From contig JALFIV010000033.1 of the NCBI GenBank assembly GCA_022775385.1, forward strand, positions 62,001 to 126,000: a stretch of 64,000 nt of DNA, written 5' to 3'. This DNA is from Clostridiales bacterium (GTDB lineage Bacteria > Bacillota > Clostridia > Oscillospirales > Butyricicoccaceae). The position numbers and the translations under genes were made by a program. The first letter of the stretch is position 1. Each line of letters opens with the position of its first letter. The notes under the pieces are model-generated. The model saw only the letters and a program-made list of their open reading frames with translations, was not told the DNA's origin and searched no databases. Below, piece after piece: positions 23,743-31,426 of this stretch.

Positions 23743-24684
23743 ATGTCTAAAAAGGTTTATTTTTATAAAGTAGAATTGTTTGATGAATCTAATAATAGAA
23801 CTGCAAATTATGCTGATATAAAGTCACTTATTTCGCAAATTATTGATAGACATGCCAGTACTTGTTCTGATTTCAAAGTTGTTGATCTTTCACGTGAGGA
23901 ACAATTGCACTATTTGGCGGATATTTTTGACTATAATGATAGTTTTCTGTTTATGCGTCTTAGCGCTCAAAAACCCACTGGTAGTTATTTGCATCGGAAT
24001 TACTCCACTAATATTCCTAATGAACTCTTGGAGGGAATTAGTGAGGATCAAGAAGGTATTGAGATTTATACATATGTATTACTGAATTATCAAACTGGTA
24101 TTTTGGCATATTTGAGCCAAAAAGGTGCACCAAGTGTATCTGTTTTGAATTATTTTTTTGGAAAATATAATAACAGTTTTTCACTCAAACTCACTAAAAT
24201 TCCAAATTCACGTGGTATCGAACTCATTTATAATACTCCCGAATCTCATATTTCTCAGATTGAAATCGAAGTACCAGTTCCAAGTGCTGATATGTTGCAA
24301 TCAGTATTTCATTGGGATCAAAATGATATCTTAGATGCACAAACTATGGAAAATCTTAAATTTACAGTTCGACTGTCTGCTGACAAACGGAAAATGGTTA
24401 CACAAACAGATCAAGAGACTCAAAGGATTATTGATATTATCAAAGAGAAATTACCTTTTTATCGTAAGGCTAAACTTCGTGCAAAAGCAAAAAATATTAA
24501 AACTCGAGAGTTTAATTTCTTTGAGGATTATTATAATTACCCAGTTGAGATTCCGACCTATAAGACTGTCGATCATCATAAAGTTTATTATACTGCAAAC
24601 GAATTTGTTTCAATATATAGAGATCATTTGCAGATGGCATATTATGAGAGTATAGATATATTAAAAGAAATTACAAATCGATAA
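23743..24684 (+). CDS. Unknown AT-rich cargo protein, first gene of a two-gene operon
   Basis: A 313-residue soluble protein starting MSKKVYFYKVELFDESNNRT. It has an alternating beta-rich N-terminal half (SFLFMRLSAQKP; EIYTYVLLNYQTGILAYLSQ; IELIYNTPESHISQIEIEV) and a helical C-terminal part ending ESIDILKEITNR. Its start and size recall uncharacterised DUF6731-type proteins, but I am not certain. No nuclease or ATPase motif is visible. Low G+C and its own promoters mark it as acquired cargo. It is followed after 15 bases by a four-helix membrane protein, so the two probably work together, perhaps as cytoplasmic sensor and membrane effector. That role is inference. Confidence 0.65.
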   Translation: MSKKVYFYKVELFDESNNRTANYADIKSLISQIIDRHASTCSDFKVVDLSREEQLHYLADIFDYNDSFLFMRLSAQKPTGSYLHRNYSTNIPNELLEGISEDQEGIEIYTYVLLNYQTGILAYLSQKGAPSVSVLNYFFGKYNNSFSLKLTKIPNSRGIELIYNTPESHISQIEIEVPVPSADMLQSVFHWDQNDILDAQTMENLKFTVRLSADKRKMVTQTDQETQRIIDIIKEKLPFYRKAKLRAKAKNIKTREFNFFEDYYNYPVEIPTYKTVDHHKVYYTANEFVSIYRDHLQMAYYESIDILKEITNR

Positions 24685-24699
24685 GGAGTAGTATTTTTT

Positions 24700-25299
24700 A
24701 TGAAACAGCATATGGTAATTCTTAAAACAATTAAATATGCTGTTGTTTTTGTTGTTTTGGGATGTTTGAATACTCATTTTCCATTTATCCCTCTTCCAAA
24801 AACTTCGAATGCAGAAGACATATATTCTGTTTTTATTACTGTCAGCACTGTTTTTGCAGGTTTTTCTTTCACCGCATTGGGGTTGTTGCTCGGGCTATCT
24901 TCGGAAACACTGATTCAAAAAATAAAAAATACTTCAATAATGATAGATAAGGTTCGTCGAATAGTCTATAGTATTGTATGTTTCATGGTTTCCGCAATTT
25001 TGTCATTGATAGAAGTTCTTAAGATTACTGACAATATCATTTTGAATATATCAAATTTAGAATCGAGCTTAGACCATGTTATCAATCATATTCAGAATGT
25101 TTTATACATGCTTAATATTGGATTTTTAATATGCGGTATTTTTTATTTTTCGATTGCAGTATACGATTTATATCATCTTCTAAAGCGCATCTATTCATAT
25201 AATTCTGCAGAAAGCAAAGCAAGGATTTCTGCTGTTCGGGAAGCGCTTGAACGAAATAAACGCATATTAGAGGATTTGGATAATGATAATGATGATTAA
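24700..25299 (+). CDS. Four-helix membrane protein, second gene of the cargo operon
   Basis: A 199-residue membrane protein. Hydrophobic helices lie at about residues 8-27, 43-66, 87-107 and 130-155, the second one (VFITVSTVFAGFSFTALGLLLGL) being rich in small residues. The last 40 residues are charged and helical and end in an Asp-Asn run. AAGGAG overlaps the end of the upstream gene, twelve bases before ATG 24700, so translation is probably coupled. Low G+C like its partner. No family is recognised. Small membrane proteins beside a soluble partner are frequent in abortive-infection systems, but nothing here proves such a role. Confidence 0.65.
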   Translation: MKQHMVILKTIKYAVVFVVLGCLNTHFPFIPLPKTSNAEDIYSVFITVSTVFAGFSFTALGLLLGLSSETLIQKIKNTSIMIDKVRRIVYSIVCFMVSAILSLIEVLKITDNIILNISNLESSLDHVINHIQNVLYMLNIGFLICGIFYFSIAVYDLYHLLKRIYSYNSAESKARISAVREALERNKRILEDLDNDNDD

Positions 25300-25310
25300 T
25301 TATGAAACAC

Positions 25311-25342
25311 ACCTGCAGAAACATATTCTGCAGGTTGTTTTT
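25311..25342 (+). terminator. Intrinsic terminator at the prophage right end
   Basis: A perfect 10-base stem (25311-25320 with 25326-25335), 5-base loop ACATA, then TGTTTTT. It ends the cargo operon about 15 bases before AsnB homology begins. Confidence 0.8.
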
Positions 25343-25351
25343 ATGTTTCTA

Positions 25352-25380
25352 TCCCCCTCCTCGACCGCAAAGACCGTATG
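25352..25380. other. Putative right attachment junction (attR) inside asnB
   Basis: From about 25357 the frame reads LLDRKDRMSM, a conserved AsnB block, whereas everything upstream is AT-rich phage cargo and a terminator. The bases CTCCTCGACCGCAAAGACCG would therefore contain or touch the crossover core. The matching attL and 5' part of asnB should lie left of the window. Confidence 0.5.
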
Positions 25381-25791
25381 AGTATGTACAGCGGACTCGA
25401 AGTCCGTGTTCCGTTCTGTGATCATCGGATTGCGGAATATCTGTATCATGTGCCGTGGCAGTGGAAAGACTTGAACGGAGTGGAAAAGGGACTGCTGCGC
25501 GAGGCGGTCAGGGGATGGCTGCCGGATGAAGTGCGTCTGCGCAAAAAGAGTCCGTATCCCAAGACACACAATCCGGCATATCTCGAGGCGGTTTCGGAGC
25601 GTCTGCGCGGTCTGCTTGCGGAGGGGAGCTCGCCGATGTTTGATCTGGTGCGCAAGGATCGGCTGGAAAGTCTGCTGACCGATACCCGCGCACAGCCGTG
25701 GTACGGACAGCTGATGACAACCCCGCAGACCATCGCGTATTTTCTGCAGCTGGATTACTGGATGCGCACCTATCATGTGCGTGTTCTGTGA
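25357..25791 (+). pseudogene. asnB: C-terminal fragment of asparagine synthetase B
   Basis: The fragment reads LLDRKDRMSM, then SGLEVRVPFCDHRIAEYLYH, KGLLREAV, RKKSPYPKTHNPAYLE and ends WMRTYHVRVL, the last quarter of glutamine-dependent AsnB. The glutaminase domain and the ATP-binding part of the synthetase domain are missing. An ATG at 25378 could start a 137-residue piece but there is no good ribosome site. Whole AsnB proteins are about 600 residues. The break coincides with the start of foreign sequence, so the prophage most likely interrupts the gene; precise excision would restore it. Confidence 0.8.
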
Positions 25792-25817
25792 GAGGATTGT
25801 TTTTTCGCAGTATACTG

Positions 25818-25855
25818 AAAACAAGGGCAGTCACACTCGTGCGGAGTGACTGCCC
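25818..25855 (-). terminator. Terminator for the minus-strand PH-domain gene (possibly bidirectional)
   Basis: A 10-base stem (25825-25834 with 25846-25855) followed on the minus strand by TTGTTTT (plus-strand 25818-25824). It lies between converging asnB remnant and PH-domain gene. Confidence 0.65.
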
Positions 25856-25885
25856 CTGTTCGGTTTCATTTCATCCGTATTTCTG

Positions 25886-26257
25886 TCAGAACGTGTTTGC
25901 GGCGATCGCCTGACCGATTGCAACGATATCGGAGCCGCCGGTAAATTCAAACCGCACCTTGCCGAGACCGGAGAGATAGATTTCGAGTTCGCTGTCCAGA
26001 TCAAGGACGCCGGCGGTTTCTACGGAGAACGCAGAGATTTTGTTGTAGATGAGAGAGGTATAATCCTTCTTTTTACCGGTGATTCCCTGTACATTGACGG
26101 AGATCACCCGTTTGTCTGTGAATACCACGTAATCACGCAGCGCAGTATAACTGGAGATCACTCTTTCTCCCGGAACGAGCAGTGCGGCAACATCTCCGAT
26201 GCGGGAATCTTTGTCCATTCTCAGCTTGATAATGGCACCGTTTTTGAAATCGATCAT
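25886..26257 (-). CDS. PH-domain-like protein
   Basis: A 123-residue protein on the minus strand starting MIDFKNGAIIKLRMDKDSRI. The strand pattern 'ALLVPGERVISSYTALRDYVVFTDKRVISVNVQG' and 'KKKDYTSLIYNKISAFSVETAG' fits the bacterial pleckstrin-homology (bPH) fold, with the usual C-terminal helix (DIVAIGQAIAANTF). Such proteins are cytoplasmic and of unknown function. GGAGGAAAGAAAC before ATG 26257 is a strong site; the longer upstream frame is not needed. It is divergent from ispD, and a weak minus-strand promoter may lie near 26360-26380. Confidence 0.78.
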   Translation of the reverse strand: MIDFKNGAIIKLRMDKDSRIGDVAALLVPGERVISSYTALRDYVVFTDKRVISVNVQGITGKKKDYTSLIYNKISAFSVETAGVLDLDSELEIYLSGLGKVRFEFTGGSDIVAIGQAIAANTF

Positions 26258-26455
26258 GTTTCTTTCCTCCTCACAAGAAAAATGGGAAATGGGGTTGGAA
26301 GCTCTTGCGAAAATGCGTTTCCAAACCACATCTCTCGGTCTGAGCTTCTGTATGGATCTGATGTTACAATTTATCCCACTTCTATTCAATCACGATTACC
26401 GTCAAAATGCAAGAAAAATCTGCAAGACAGCGGGGATGTCCGATTCAGCCTCATC

Positions 26456-26484
26456 TTGCAAACCTCCCTTCGATCCCGTATAAT
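26456..26484 (+). promoter_or_regulatory. Promoter of ispD-ispF
   Basis: TTGCAA at 26456-26461, 17-base spacer, and a consensus TATAAT at 26479-26484, 35 bases before ATG 26520. Confidence 0.75.
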
Positions 26485-26519
26485 ATGGGTAATGTGTGAA
26501 GAGGGAGCGGATAGAAACG

Positions 26520-27239
26520 ATGTTTGGAAAGAAAAAGAAGCAAACGCCGAAGGGGACGCTGGTCTATGCGGTGCTGCCCGCGGCAGGCACGTCGAGCAGA
26601 ATGAACGGAGAAAACAAGCTGATGCTGGATCTGTGCGGAAAACCGGTGATCCGCCGGACGCTGGAGGCATTTGAGGCGTGTGAGGTGATCGACGGCATTG
26701 TGATTTCCTGCCGGGAGGAACAGCGGGAGGACTATCACGCGCTGTACAAAGCATGGGGACTGACCAAGCCGCTGATCACGACTGTCGGCGGAGAGACGCG
26801 TGAGCACTCGGTGTATCAGGGCGTTCTCGCCTGTCCGCCGGAGGTCGGCTATGTCGCGATTCACGACGCCGCCCGTCCGTTCATCCTGCCGGAGCTGATC
26901 GCCAAAACGGTGGAGACCGCGCGCAGAGATACGGCGGCGGCGCTGGCGGTTCCGGTCAAGGACAGTATCAAGCGCATTCAGAACGGACGGATGGTGGAGG
27001 ATGTCCGACGTGATTCGATTGTCGCGGCACAGACGCCGCAGACCTTTGATATCGACCTGATCCGCGCGGCGCTCAAGCATGCGCTGGAATCCGGCATTCC
27101 GATGACGGATGATATCGGCGCGGCGGAGACCATCGGACAGCCGACCACGATCATCCAAGGCGACTATAACAACATCAAAATCACGACACAGGAGGATCTC
27201 CTGATGGGCGAGCGGATTATAAAGGAGCGCATGGGATGA
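26520..27239 (+). CDS. ispD: 2-C-methyl-D-erythritol 4-phosphate cytidylyltransferase
   Basis: A 239-residue enzyme of the MEP isoprenoid pathway that joins MEP and CTP to give CDP-methylerythritol. Visible motifs are the nucleotide loop [34 protein letters not shown] and TPQTFD, with [13 protein letters not shown] near the C-terminus. Length is standard. A run of lysines follows the initiator Met. It overlaps ispF by four bases (ATGA), so the two consecutive pathway enzymes are made together from the promoter at 26456. Confidence 0.95.
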   Translation: MFGKKKKQTPKGTLVYAVLPAAGTSSRMNGENKLMLDLCGKPVIRRTLEAFEACEVIDGIVISCREEQREDYHALYKAWGLTKPLITTVGGETREHSVYQGVLACPPEVGYVAIHDAARPFILPELIAKTVETARRDTAAALAVPVKDSIKRIQNGRMVEDVRRDSIVAAQTPQTFDIDLIRAALKHALESGIPMTDDIGAAETIGQPTTIIQGDYNNIKITTQEDLLMGERIIKERMG

Positions 27240-27709
27240 GAATCGGACACGGATACGACGTACACCGCCTGAAAGAGGGCAGAAAGTGCATCATCGGCGG
27301 GGTGGAGATCGCGCACACCGCCGGTCTGGACGGACACAGCGATGCGGATGTCCTGACCCATGCGGTCATGGACGCCCTGCTCGGCGCGGCCTGTCTGGGT
27401 GATATCGGCCATCTGTTTCCGGACAATGACGATGCGTTTCTCGGCATCGACAGTCTGATTCTGCTGCGCCGCGTCCATGCGGTTCTGCGGGAGCACGGCT
27501 ACCGGCTGGGAAATCTGGATGCGACCATCATCGCACAGGCGCCCAGAATGGCGCCGCACATCGACGCGATGCGCAGAAATATTGCGGACTGTCTGGAGGC
27601 GGACATCGGCGCGGTCAGCATCAAGGCGACCACGGAGGAGCGTCTGGGCTTCACGGGGGAAAAGCTGGGGATTGCGGCGCATGCGGTCTGCCTGCTGGAG
27701 AACATCTGA
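27236..27709 (+). CDS. ispF: 2-C-methyl-D-erythritol 2,4-cyclodiphosphate synthase
   Basis: A 157-residue enzyme that cyclises CDP-methylerythritol 2-phosphate to MEcPP with loss of CMP. Metal ligands are in [11 protein letters not shown] (Asp-x-His) and the following [18 protein letters not shown]; the C-terminal [15 protein letters not shown] is also typical. It works as a trimer. Full length, and it directly overlaps ispD. A terminator follows at 27725. Confidence 0.97.
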   Translation: MRIGHGYDVHRLKEGRKCIIGGVEIAHTAGLDGHSDADVLTHAVMDALLGAACLGDIGHLFPDNDDAFLGIDSLILLRRVHAVLREHGYRLGNLDATIIAQAPRMAPHIDAMRRNIADCLEADIGAVSIKATTEERLGFTGEKLGIAAHAVCLLENI

Positions 27710-27724
27710 CAATTGCACACAGCG

Positions 27725-27757
27725 CAGTCTTCCGCTCCGGCGGGAGGCTGTTTTTTT
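27725..27757 (+). terminator. Terminator after ispD-ispF
   Basis: An 11-base stem (27725-27735 with 27740-27750, two G-U), TCCG loop, then seven T. Confidence 0.85.
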
Positions 27758-27821
27758 GCACGGATTTCCGCTCCGCCGCATACAATGGGAACAGCCCGCA
27801 AGGACACAGGGGGAGTGCGGT

Positions 27822-28037
27822 ATGAGAGAAATGGGATGGATTGTCTGCTGTACCCAGAATGAGGCGTTACAGCTGATGCGGCAGCTGCGGCGGTGCGGGA
27901 TTTCGGGGACGGTCACCCGTCCGGCGCACAGACGGCACAAGTCGTGTTCCTGGGCGGTGCAGATTGCACGCGGTCAGCGGGAGCAGGCGGCGGCATGTCT
28001 GCGCACGGAATCAATCAAATGGGAATGGATGGAGTGA
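27822..28037 (+). CDS. Se/S carrier-like protein (DUF3343 type)
   Basis: A 71-residue protein starting MREMGWIVCCTQNEALQLMR, with a central GTVTRPAHRRHKSCSWAVQI. Short proteins with an early aromatic/Cys strand and a later Cys strand belong to the DUF3343 'putative Se/S carrier' group, often encoded beside cysteine desulfurases, as here. It may carry persulfide or selenium from the next enzyme. GGGGGAG twelve bases before ATG 27822 supports the start. Assignment is moderate because the protein is short. Confidence 0.7.
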   Translation: MREMGWIVCCTQNEALQLMRQLRRCGISGTVTRPAHRRHKSCSWAVQIARGQREQAAACLRTESIKWEWME

Positions 28038-28039
28038 CC

Positions 28040-29182
28040 ATGATTTATCTGGACAATGCGGCGACGACGCTCGGCAAGCCGGCGGCGGTGGGGCGGGCGG
28101 TGCTGGATGCGATGGCACACGCGGCGAGTGCGGGACGCAGTGCGCATGGACCGGCGGTCTGTGCGGCGAATATTCTGTTTGACACGCGGCGGATTGCGGC
28201 GCGGCTGTTTGATGCGGAGGATCCTGCACGGGTGATTTTTACCGCGAATGCAACCGAGGCGCTGAACACCGCGATCTTTTCGATGGGGAACTATGCGCGG
28301 CACTTTGCCGTGACCGGCATGGAGCACAACGCGGTACTCCGTCCGATGCAGGCGCTGTGCCGGAAGGGCGCGCGGATGGATGTCCTTCCGACGCCGCTGT
28401 GGAGACCGGACATTCTGCTCGACAGTCTGACGCGGAAATGCCGCGAGGGACTGGACTGTCTGATTGTCAATCATGTCTCCAACGTATTCGGCTACTGCCT
28501 GCCGCTCGGGGAGATTGACGGCATTCTGTCGCAGTACGGCGTACCGTTGATCGTGGACGCCTCGCAGTCGGCGGGAATCTGTGAGATATCCTGCCGGAAG
28601 CTTCCGAGCGCGGCGGCGGTGTGTATGCCGGGACACAAGGGATTGTACGGTCCGCAGGGAACCGGACTGCTGATCGCGCTCGCGGATGAGGTCACCGAGC
28701 CGTTCCGGTACGGCGGCACGGGGAGCCGGTCGTCGGAGGCGCAGATGCCGGATGAACTGCCCGACCGTCTGGAGGCCGGCACGCACAACATCGCGGGAAT
28801 CGCGGGTCTGTTCGAGGGCATCCGCTTTGTCGAACAGGTGGGAACGGAGGCGGTCGCGCATCACGAGCGCGCCCTGCGCCGTCAGCTGACCCGTCTGCTG
28901 CGCGGGATGCCGGAGATCACCTGCTATGCCGCCCCGAAGGAGGAACTGCAGACCGGCGTGCTCTCGGTCACCTGCCGCGGCCTGTCCTGCGAACAGCTCG
29001 CACAGGGACTGGCACAGCGCGGCATCTGTGTGCGCGACGGACTGCACTGCGCGCCGCTTGCCCACCGGACGGCGGGGACGGAGGAGAGCGGAACCGTCCG
29101 GTTTTCTCCGGGATGGTTTCAGAACAGCCATCAGATCAAGCGCACGGCGGAGGCGGTCCGGCGCATTTTATCCGACAGCTGA
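28040..29182 (+). CDS. Cysteine desulfurase family protein (class V aminotransferase fold)
   Basis: A 380-residue PLP enzyme. The start MIYLDNAATTLGKP, the PLP region FTANATEALNTAIF, and VDASQSAGICEI followed by MPGHKGLYGPQGTGLL with Lys200 as the cofactor lysine identify the cysteine desulfurase branch. The C-terminal RDGLHCAPLAHRTAG carries the cysteine that would accept sulfur. It removes sulfur from cysteine as an enzyme-bound persulfide; the acceptor here is probably the small carrier encoded two bases upstream. It differs from IscS/SufS in motif detail, so housekeeping Fe-S assembly is not certain. Confidence 0.88.
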   Translation: MIYLDNAATTLGKPAAVGRAVLDAMAHAASAGRSAHGPAVCAANILFDTRRIAARLFDAEDPARVIFTANATEALNTAIFSMGNYARHFAVTGMEHNAVLRPMQALCRKGARMDVLPTPLWRPDILLDSLTRKCREGLDCLIVNHVSNVFGYCLPLGEIDGILSQYGVPLIVDASQSAGICEISCRKLPSAAAVCMPGHKGLYGPQGTGLLIALADEVTEPFRYGGTGSRSSEAQMPDELPDRLEAGTHNIAGIAGLFEGIRFVEQVGTEAVAHHERALRRQLTRLLRGMPEITCYAAPKEELQTGVLSVTCRGLSCEQLAQGLAQRGICVRDGLHCAPLAHRTAGTEESGTVRFSPGWFQNSHQIKRTAEAVRRILSDS

Positions 29183-29213
29183 GGAAGATAACCGGTTTTC
29201 CTGCGATCCGCTA

Positions 29214-29242
29214 TTCACAGGAGCAGAAATATATGATAAACT
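29214..29242 (+). promoter_or_regulatory. Probable promoter of cdaA-cdaR
   Basis: TTCACA at 29214-29219, 17-base spacer and TAAACT at 29237-29242, giving a leader of about 60 bases before ATG 29312. Confidence 0.5.
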
Positions 29243-29311
29243 AAAACAGAATAAAATGATTTTTTCCGGTTTTCGGAACAACCTGATTGAGGATAAGGAA
29301 GAGTAATCTGA

Positions 29312-30190
29312 ATGTTTAATGGCGCAATCCAATTATTTTTGCAGAATTTCACATCGATGCGTGTCAACGATGTGGTAGATATTGTTGTTGTCACATTCCT
29401 GATCTATCATTTTATCCGACTGGTTCGCGAAACCAGCACCTCGCAGATTATCCGCGGCGTGCTTGTTCTGCTGGCCGCCGTGGTCGTGTCGGATCTGCTG
29501 GATCTGGTTGTGCTCAGCACCCTGTTTCATACGATCATCACCTGGGGCATCATTGTTCTGGCGATTGTCTTTCAGCCCGAGCTGCGAAAGATGCTCCGCC
29601 GCGTGGGTGAGACCGGTGTGGCGTCGCTGTTTTTCTCCCGCCAGAGCAAGATCTCCATGGAGGAGGCCATCGTCAAGGAGATGGTCAAAGCCTGCAAGGA
29701 GATGTCCTGGTCGCGCACCGGTGCGCTGGTGATCTTTGAGCGGAGTGATTCGCTCGACGAGATCATCAAGACCGGCACGCAGGTGAATGCCAAGGTCGTC
29801 GATGAGCTGATCCGCAACATCTTTTACGAAGGAGCGCCCCTGCACGACGGCGCGATGATCATCCGTGACGGACAGATCTGCGCCGCCGGCTGTGTCCTTC
29901 CGCTGTCGGACAACCGCAATCTCGCCAAGGAGCTGGGAACCCGCCACCGTGCGGCGGTCGGCATGAGCGAGCGTGCGGATTCGGTCAGTCTGGTGGTCTC
30001 GGAGGAGACCGGCGCGATCTCCGTCGCAATCCGCGGTCAGCTGAAGCGAAATCTGATTCCGGAGCAGCTCGAGGAACTGCTGACGGAGGAGCTGATTCCG
30101 CAGGCCGAGGAAGAGGAACAGGAACAGAAGGTCTCCCGTGTGGATGCCTTCCTTGAAAAGCTTTTGGGAATCCGAGGAGGCAGATCTTGA
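29312..30190 (+). CDS. cdaA: Diadenylate cyclase CdaA
   Basis: A 292-residue membrane enzyme that condenses two ATP to cyclic di-AMP, a signal controlling potassium, turgor and wall homeostasis. Three N-terminal transmembrane helices (about 20-95) precede the DAC domain, whose catalytic DGA (DGAMIIRDGQ) and RHR (LGTRHRAAVG) motifs are intact. The C-terminal tail is very acidic (EEEEQEQK). It overlaps its regulator cdaR by four bases, the standard arrangement, although glmM, which often follows, is absent here. Confidence 0.96.
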   Translation: MFNGAIQLFLQNFTSMRVNDVVDIVVVTFLIYHFIRLVRETSTSQIIRGVLVLLAAVVVSDLLDLVVLSTLFHTIITWGIIVLAIVFQPELRKMLRRVGETGVASLFFSRQSKISMEEAIVKEMVKACKEMSWSRTGALVIFERSDSLDEIIKTGTQVNAKVVDELIRNIFYEGAPLHDGAMIIRDGQICAAGCVLPLSDNRNLAKELGTRHRAAVGMSERADSVSLVVSEETGAISVAIRGQLKRNLIPEQLEELLTEELIPQAEEEEQEQKVSRVDAFLEKLLGIRGGRS

Positions 30191-31419
30191 AACAGTGGTT
30201 AAAAAAATATGATCTTTTAACCTTGATCATCTCGTTTGTTCTTGCAGTCGGTCTCTGGTGCTATGTCATGAACCAGGAGAACCCGACCCGCACGCTGGAA
30301 TACCGCAATATCAACGTACAGCTGCAGGGGGCGGACGATCTGTACAACACATACAATCTCTCGGTCATCGAGGGCGCGGAGTCCACGGTCGACGTCCGCG
30401 TCTCGGCACAGAACAGCCGTCTTGCCAATCTGACGGCGTCGCAGATCAAGGTCGTTGCGAATCTGAAGGACTCGATCTCCACGCCGGGAACCTATGATCT
30501 GGCGTATGAGGTCATTCTGCCGGAATCCGGCATGACCTGTGTGGAGAGCAATCCGTCCACCGTCAGCGTCACGGTCGACCGCATCGAGACCAAGTCGGTG
30601 CCGGTCGAGGTCGAAATCAGCGGCAAGACCCCGGAGGGATACAAAATCGGCGAGCCCGAGCTGCAGTCGGATACGGTCAACATCACCGGACCGGAGAATG
30701 AGCTGGACCGCGTCGCCAAGGCGGTCGTCGAGCTGGACGCAAAGAAGCTCAAGCAGTCGATTTCGGACGTCAGCTCGGAATACACCCTGGTCGACAGCAG
30801 CGGCAGAGCGGTCGACATGACCAACATCAGCCGCGAGGCGACCCGCGTCAAGGTATCCGTACCGGTTCTGCGCGTCCGCGAGGTCCCGCTGACGGTTTCG
30901 CTGACGCCGGAGGACGCCATCGAGTCCAAGAACGCCTCGGTCAAGCTGTCGTCGGACACCGTCAAGATTCAGGGCGATCCGGAGGCGGTCGGTGCGATTT
31001 CGTCCATCGAGGTCGGCTCGATCAACATCAACAACGCAGAAAACGGCGATTCGTTCACGTTTGCGATCACGCCGCCGACCGGCATCACGCTGGCGGACGG
31101 TCAGGAGAGCAGCGTCCGTGCGGTTCTGAGCATGGACAGCACGGAACAGCGCAAGTTCCATGTGACCAACATCACGGTGACCGACACGGCACAGAGCGAT
31201 GCCAAGGCGGTGGAGCTCATGACGCAGGAACTCACGGTGACACTGGTCGGCACAAAGAAAACACTGGATCAGCTGAACGCTGACGATATCCATGTCGTGG
31301 CGCAGGTTAACACCGCGGAGCTCACGGCGGGCAGCCACAAGGTCGGCGTGACCATCGAGACGCCGAATGCGGTCTCGGTCAGCGGATCGTACAGCGTGGA
31401 AGTATCGGTTTGGGAATAA
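30187..31419 (+). CDS. cdaR: CdaA regulatory protein CdaR (YbbR domains)
   Basis: A 410-residue extracytoplasmic protein anchored by one N-terminal helix (LTLIISFVLAVGLWCYVM). Four or so YbbR repeats follow, marked by recurring 'VEVSGKTPEGY'-like and 'VNITGPENEL' patterns. CdaR binds CdaA through the membrane and adjusts c-di-AMP production. TTG 30187 is the start, inside a TTGA overlap with the cdaA stop and with GGAGG upstream. Confidence 0.92.
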   Translation: MKQWLKKYDLLTLIISFVLAVGLWCYVMNQENPTRTLEYRNINVQLQGADDLYNTYNLSVIEGAESTVDVRVSAQNSRLANLTASQIKVVANLKDSISTPGTYDLAYEVILPESGMTCVESNPSTVSVTVDRIETKSVPVEVEISGKTPEGYKIGEPELQSDTVNITGPENELDRVAKAVVELDAKKLKQSISDVSSEYTLVDSSGRAVDMTNISREATRVKVSVPVLRVREVPLTVSLTPEDAIESKNASVKLSSDTVKIQGDPEAVGAISSIEVGSININNAENGDSFTFAITPPTGITLADGQESSVRAVLSMDSTEQRKFHVTNITVTDTAQSDAKAVELMTQELTVTLVGTKKTLDQLNADDIHVVAQVNTAELTAGSHKVGVTIETPNAVSVSGSYSVEVSVWE

Positions 31420-31426
31420 CAAGCAT

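Larger units (their letters stand above)
1..25356. mobile_element. Prophage of a siphovirus-type phage (left end outside window)
   Basis: A continuous plus-strand block carries replication, packaging, HK97-type head, tail, baseplate and lysis genes in the usual order for long-tailed phages of Gram-positive hosts. Genes are tightly packed with many start/stop overlaps. After the endolysin come cargo genes of different base composition, then a terminator at 25311, then the interrupted asnB reading frame, which I take as the right chromosome junction. Integrase, excisionase and repressor are not in the window and should lie to the left of position 1. All structural genes look intact, so the phage could still be active. 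The exact right boundary is inferred from where AsnB homology begins. Confidence 0.85.

Noticed and set aside
23570..23773. 67-residue AT-rich frame upstream of the cargo operon
   Set aside because: It contains both promoter candidates and overlaps the start of the real gene; no ribosome site.
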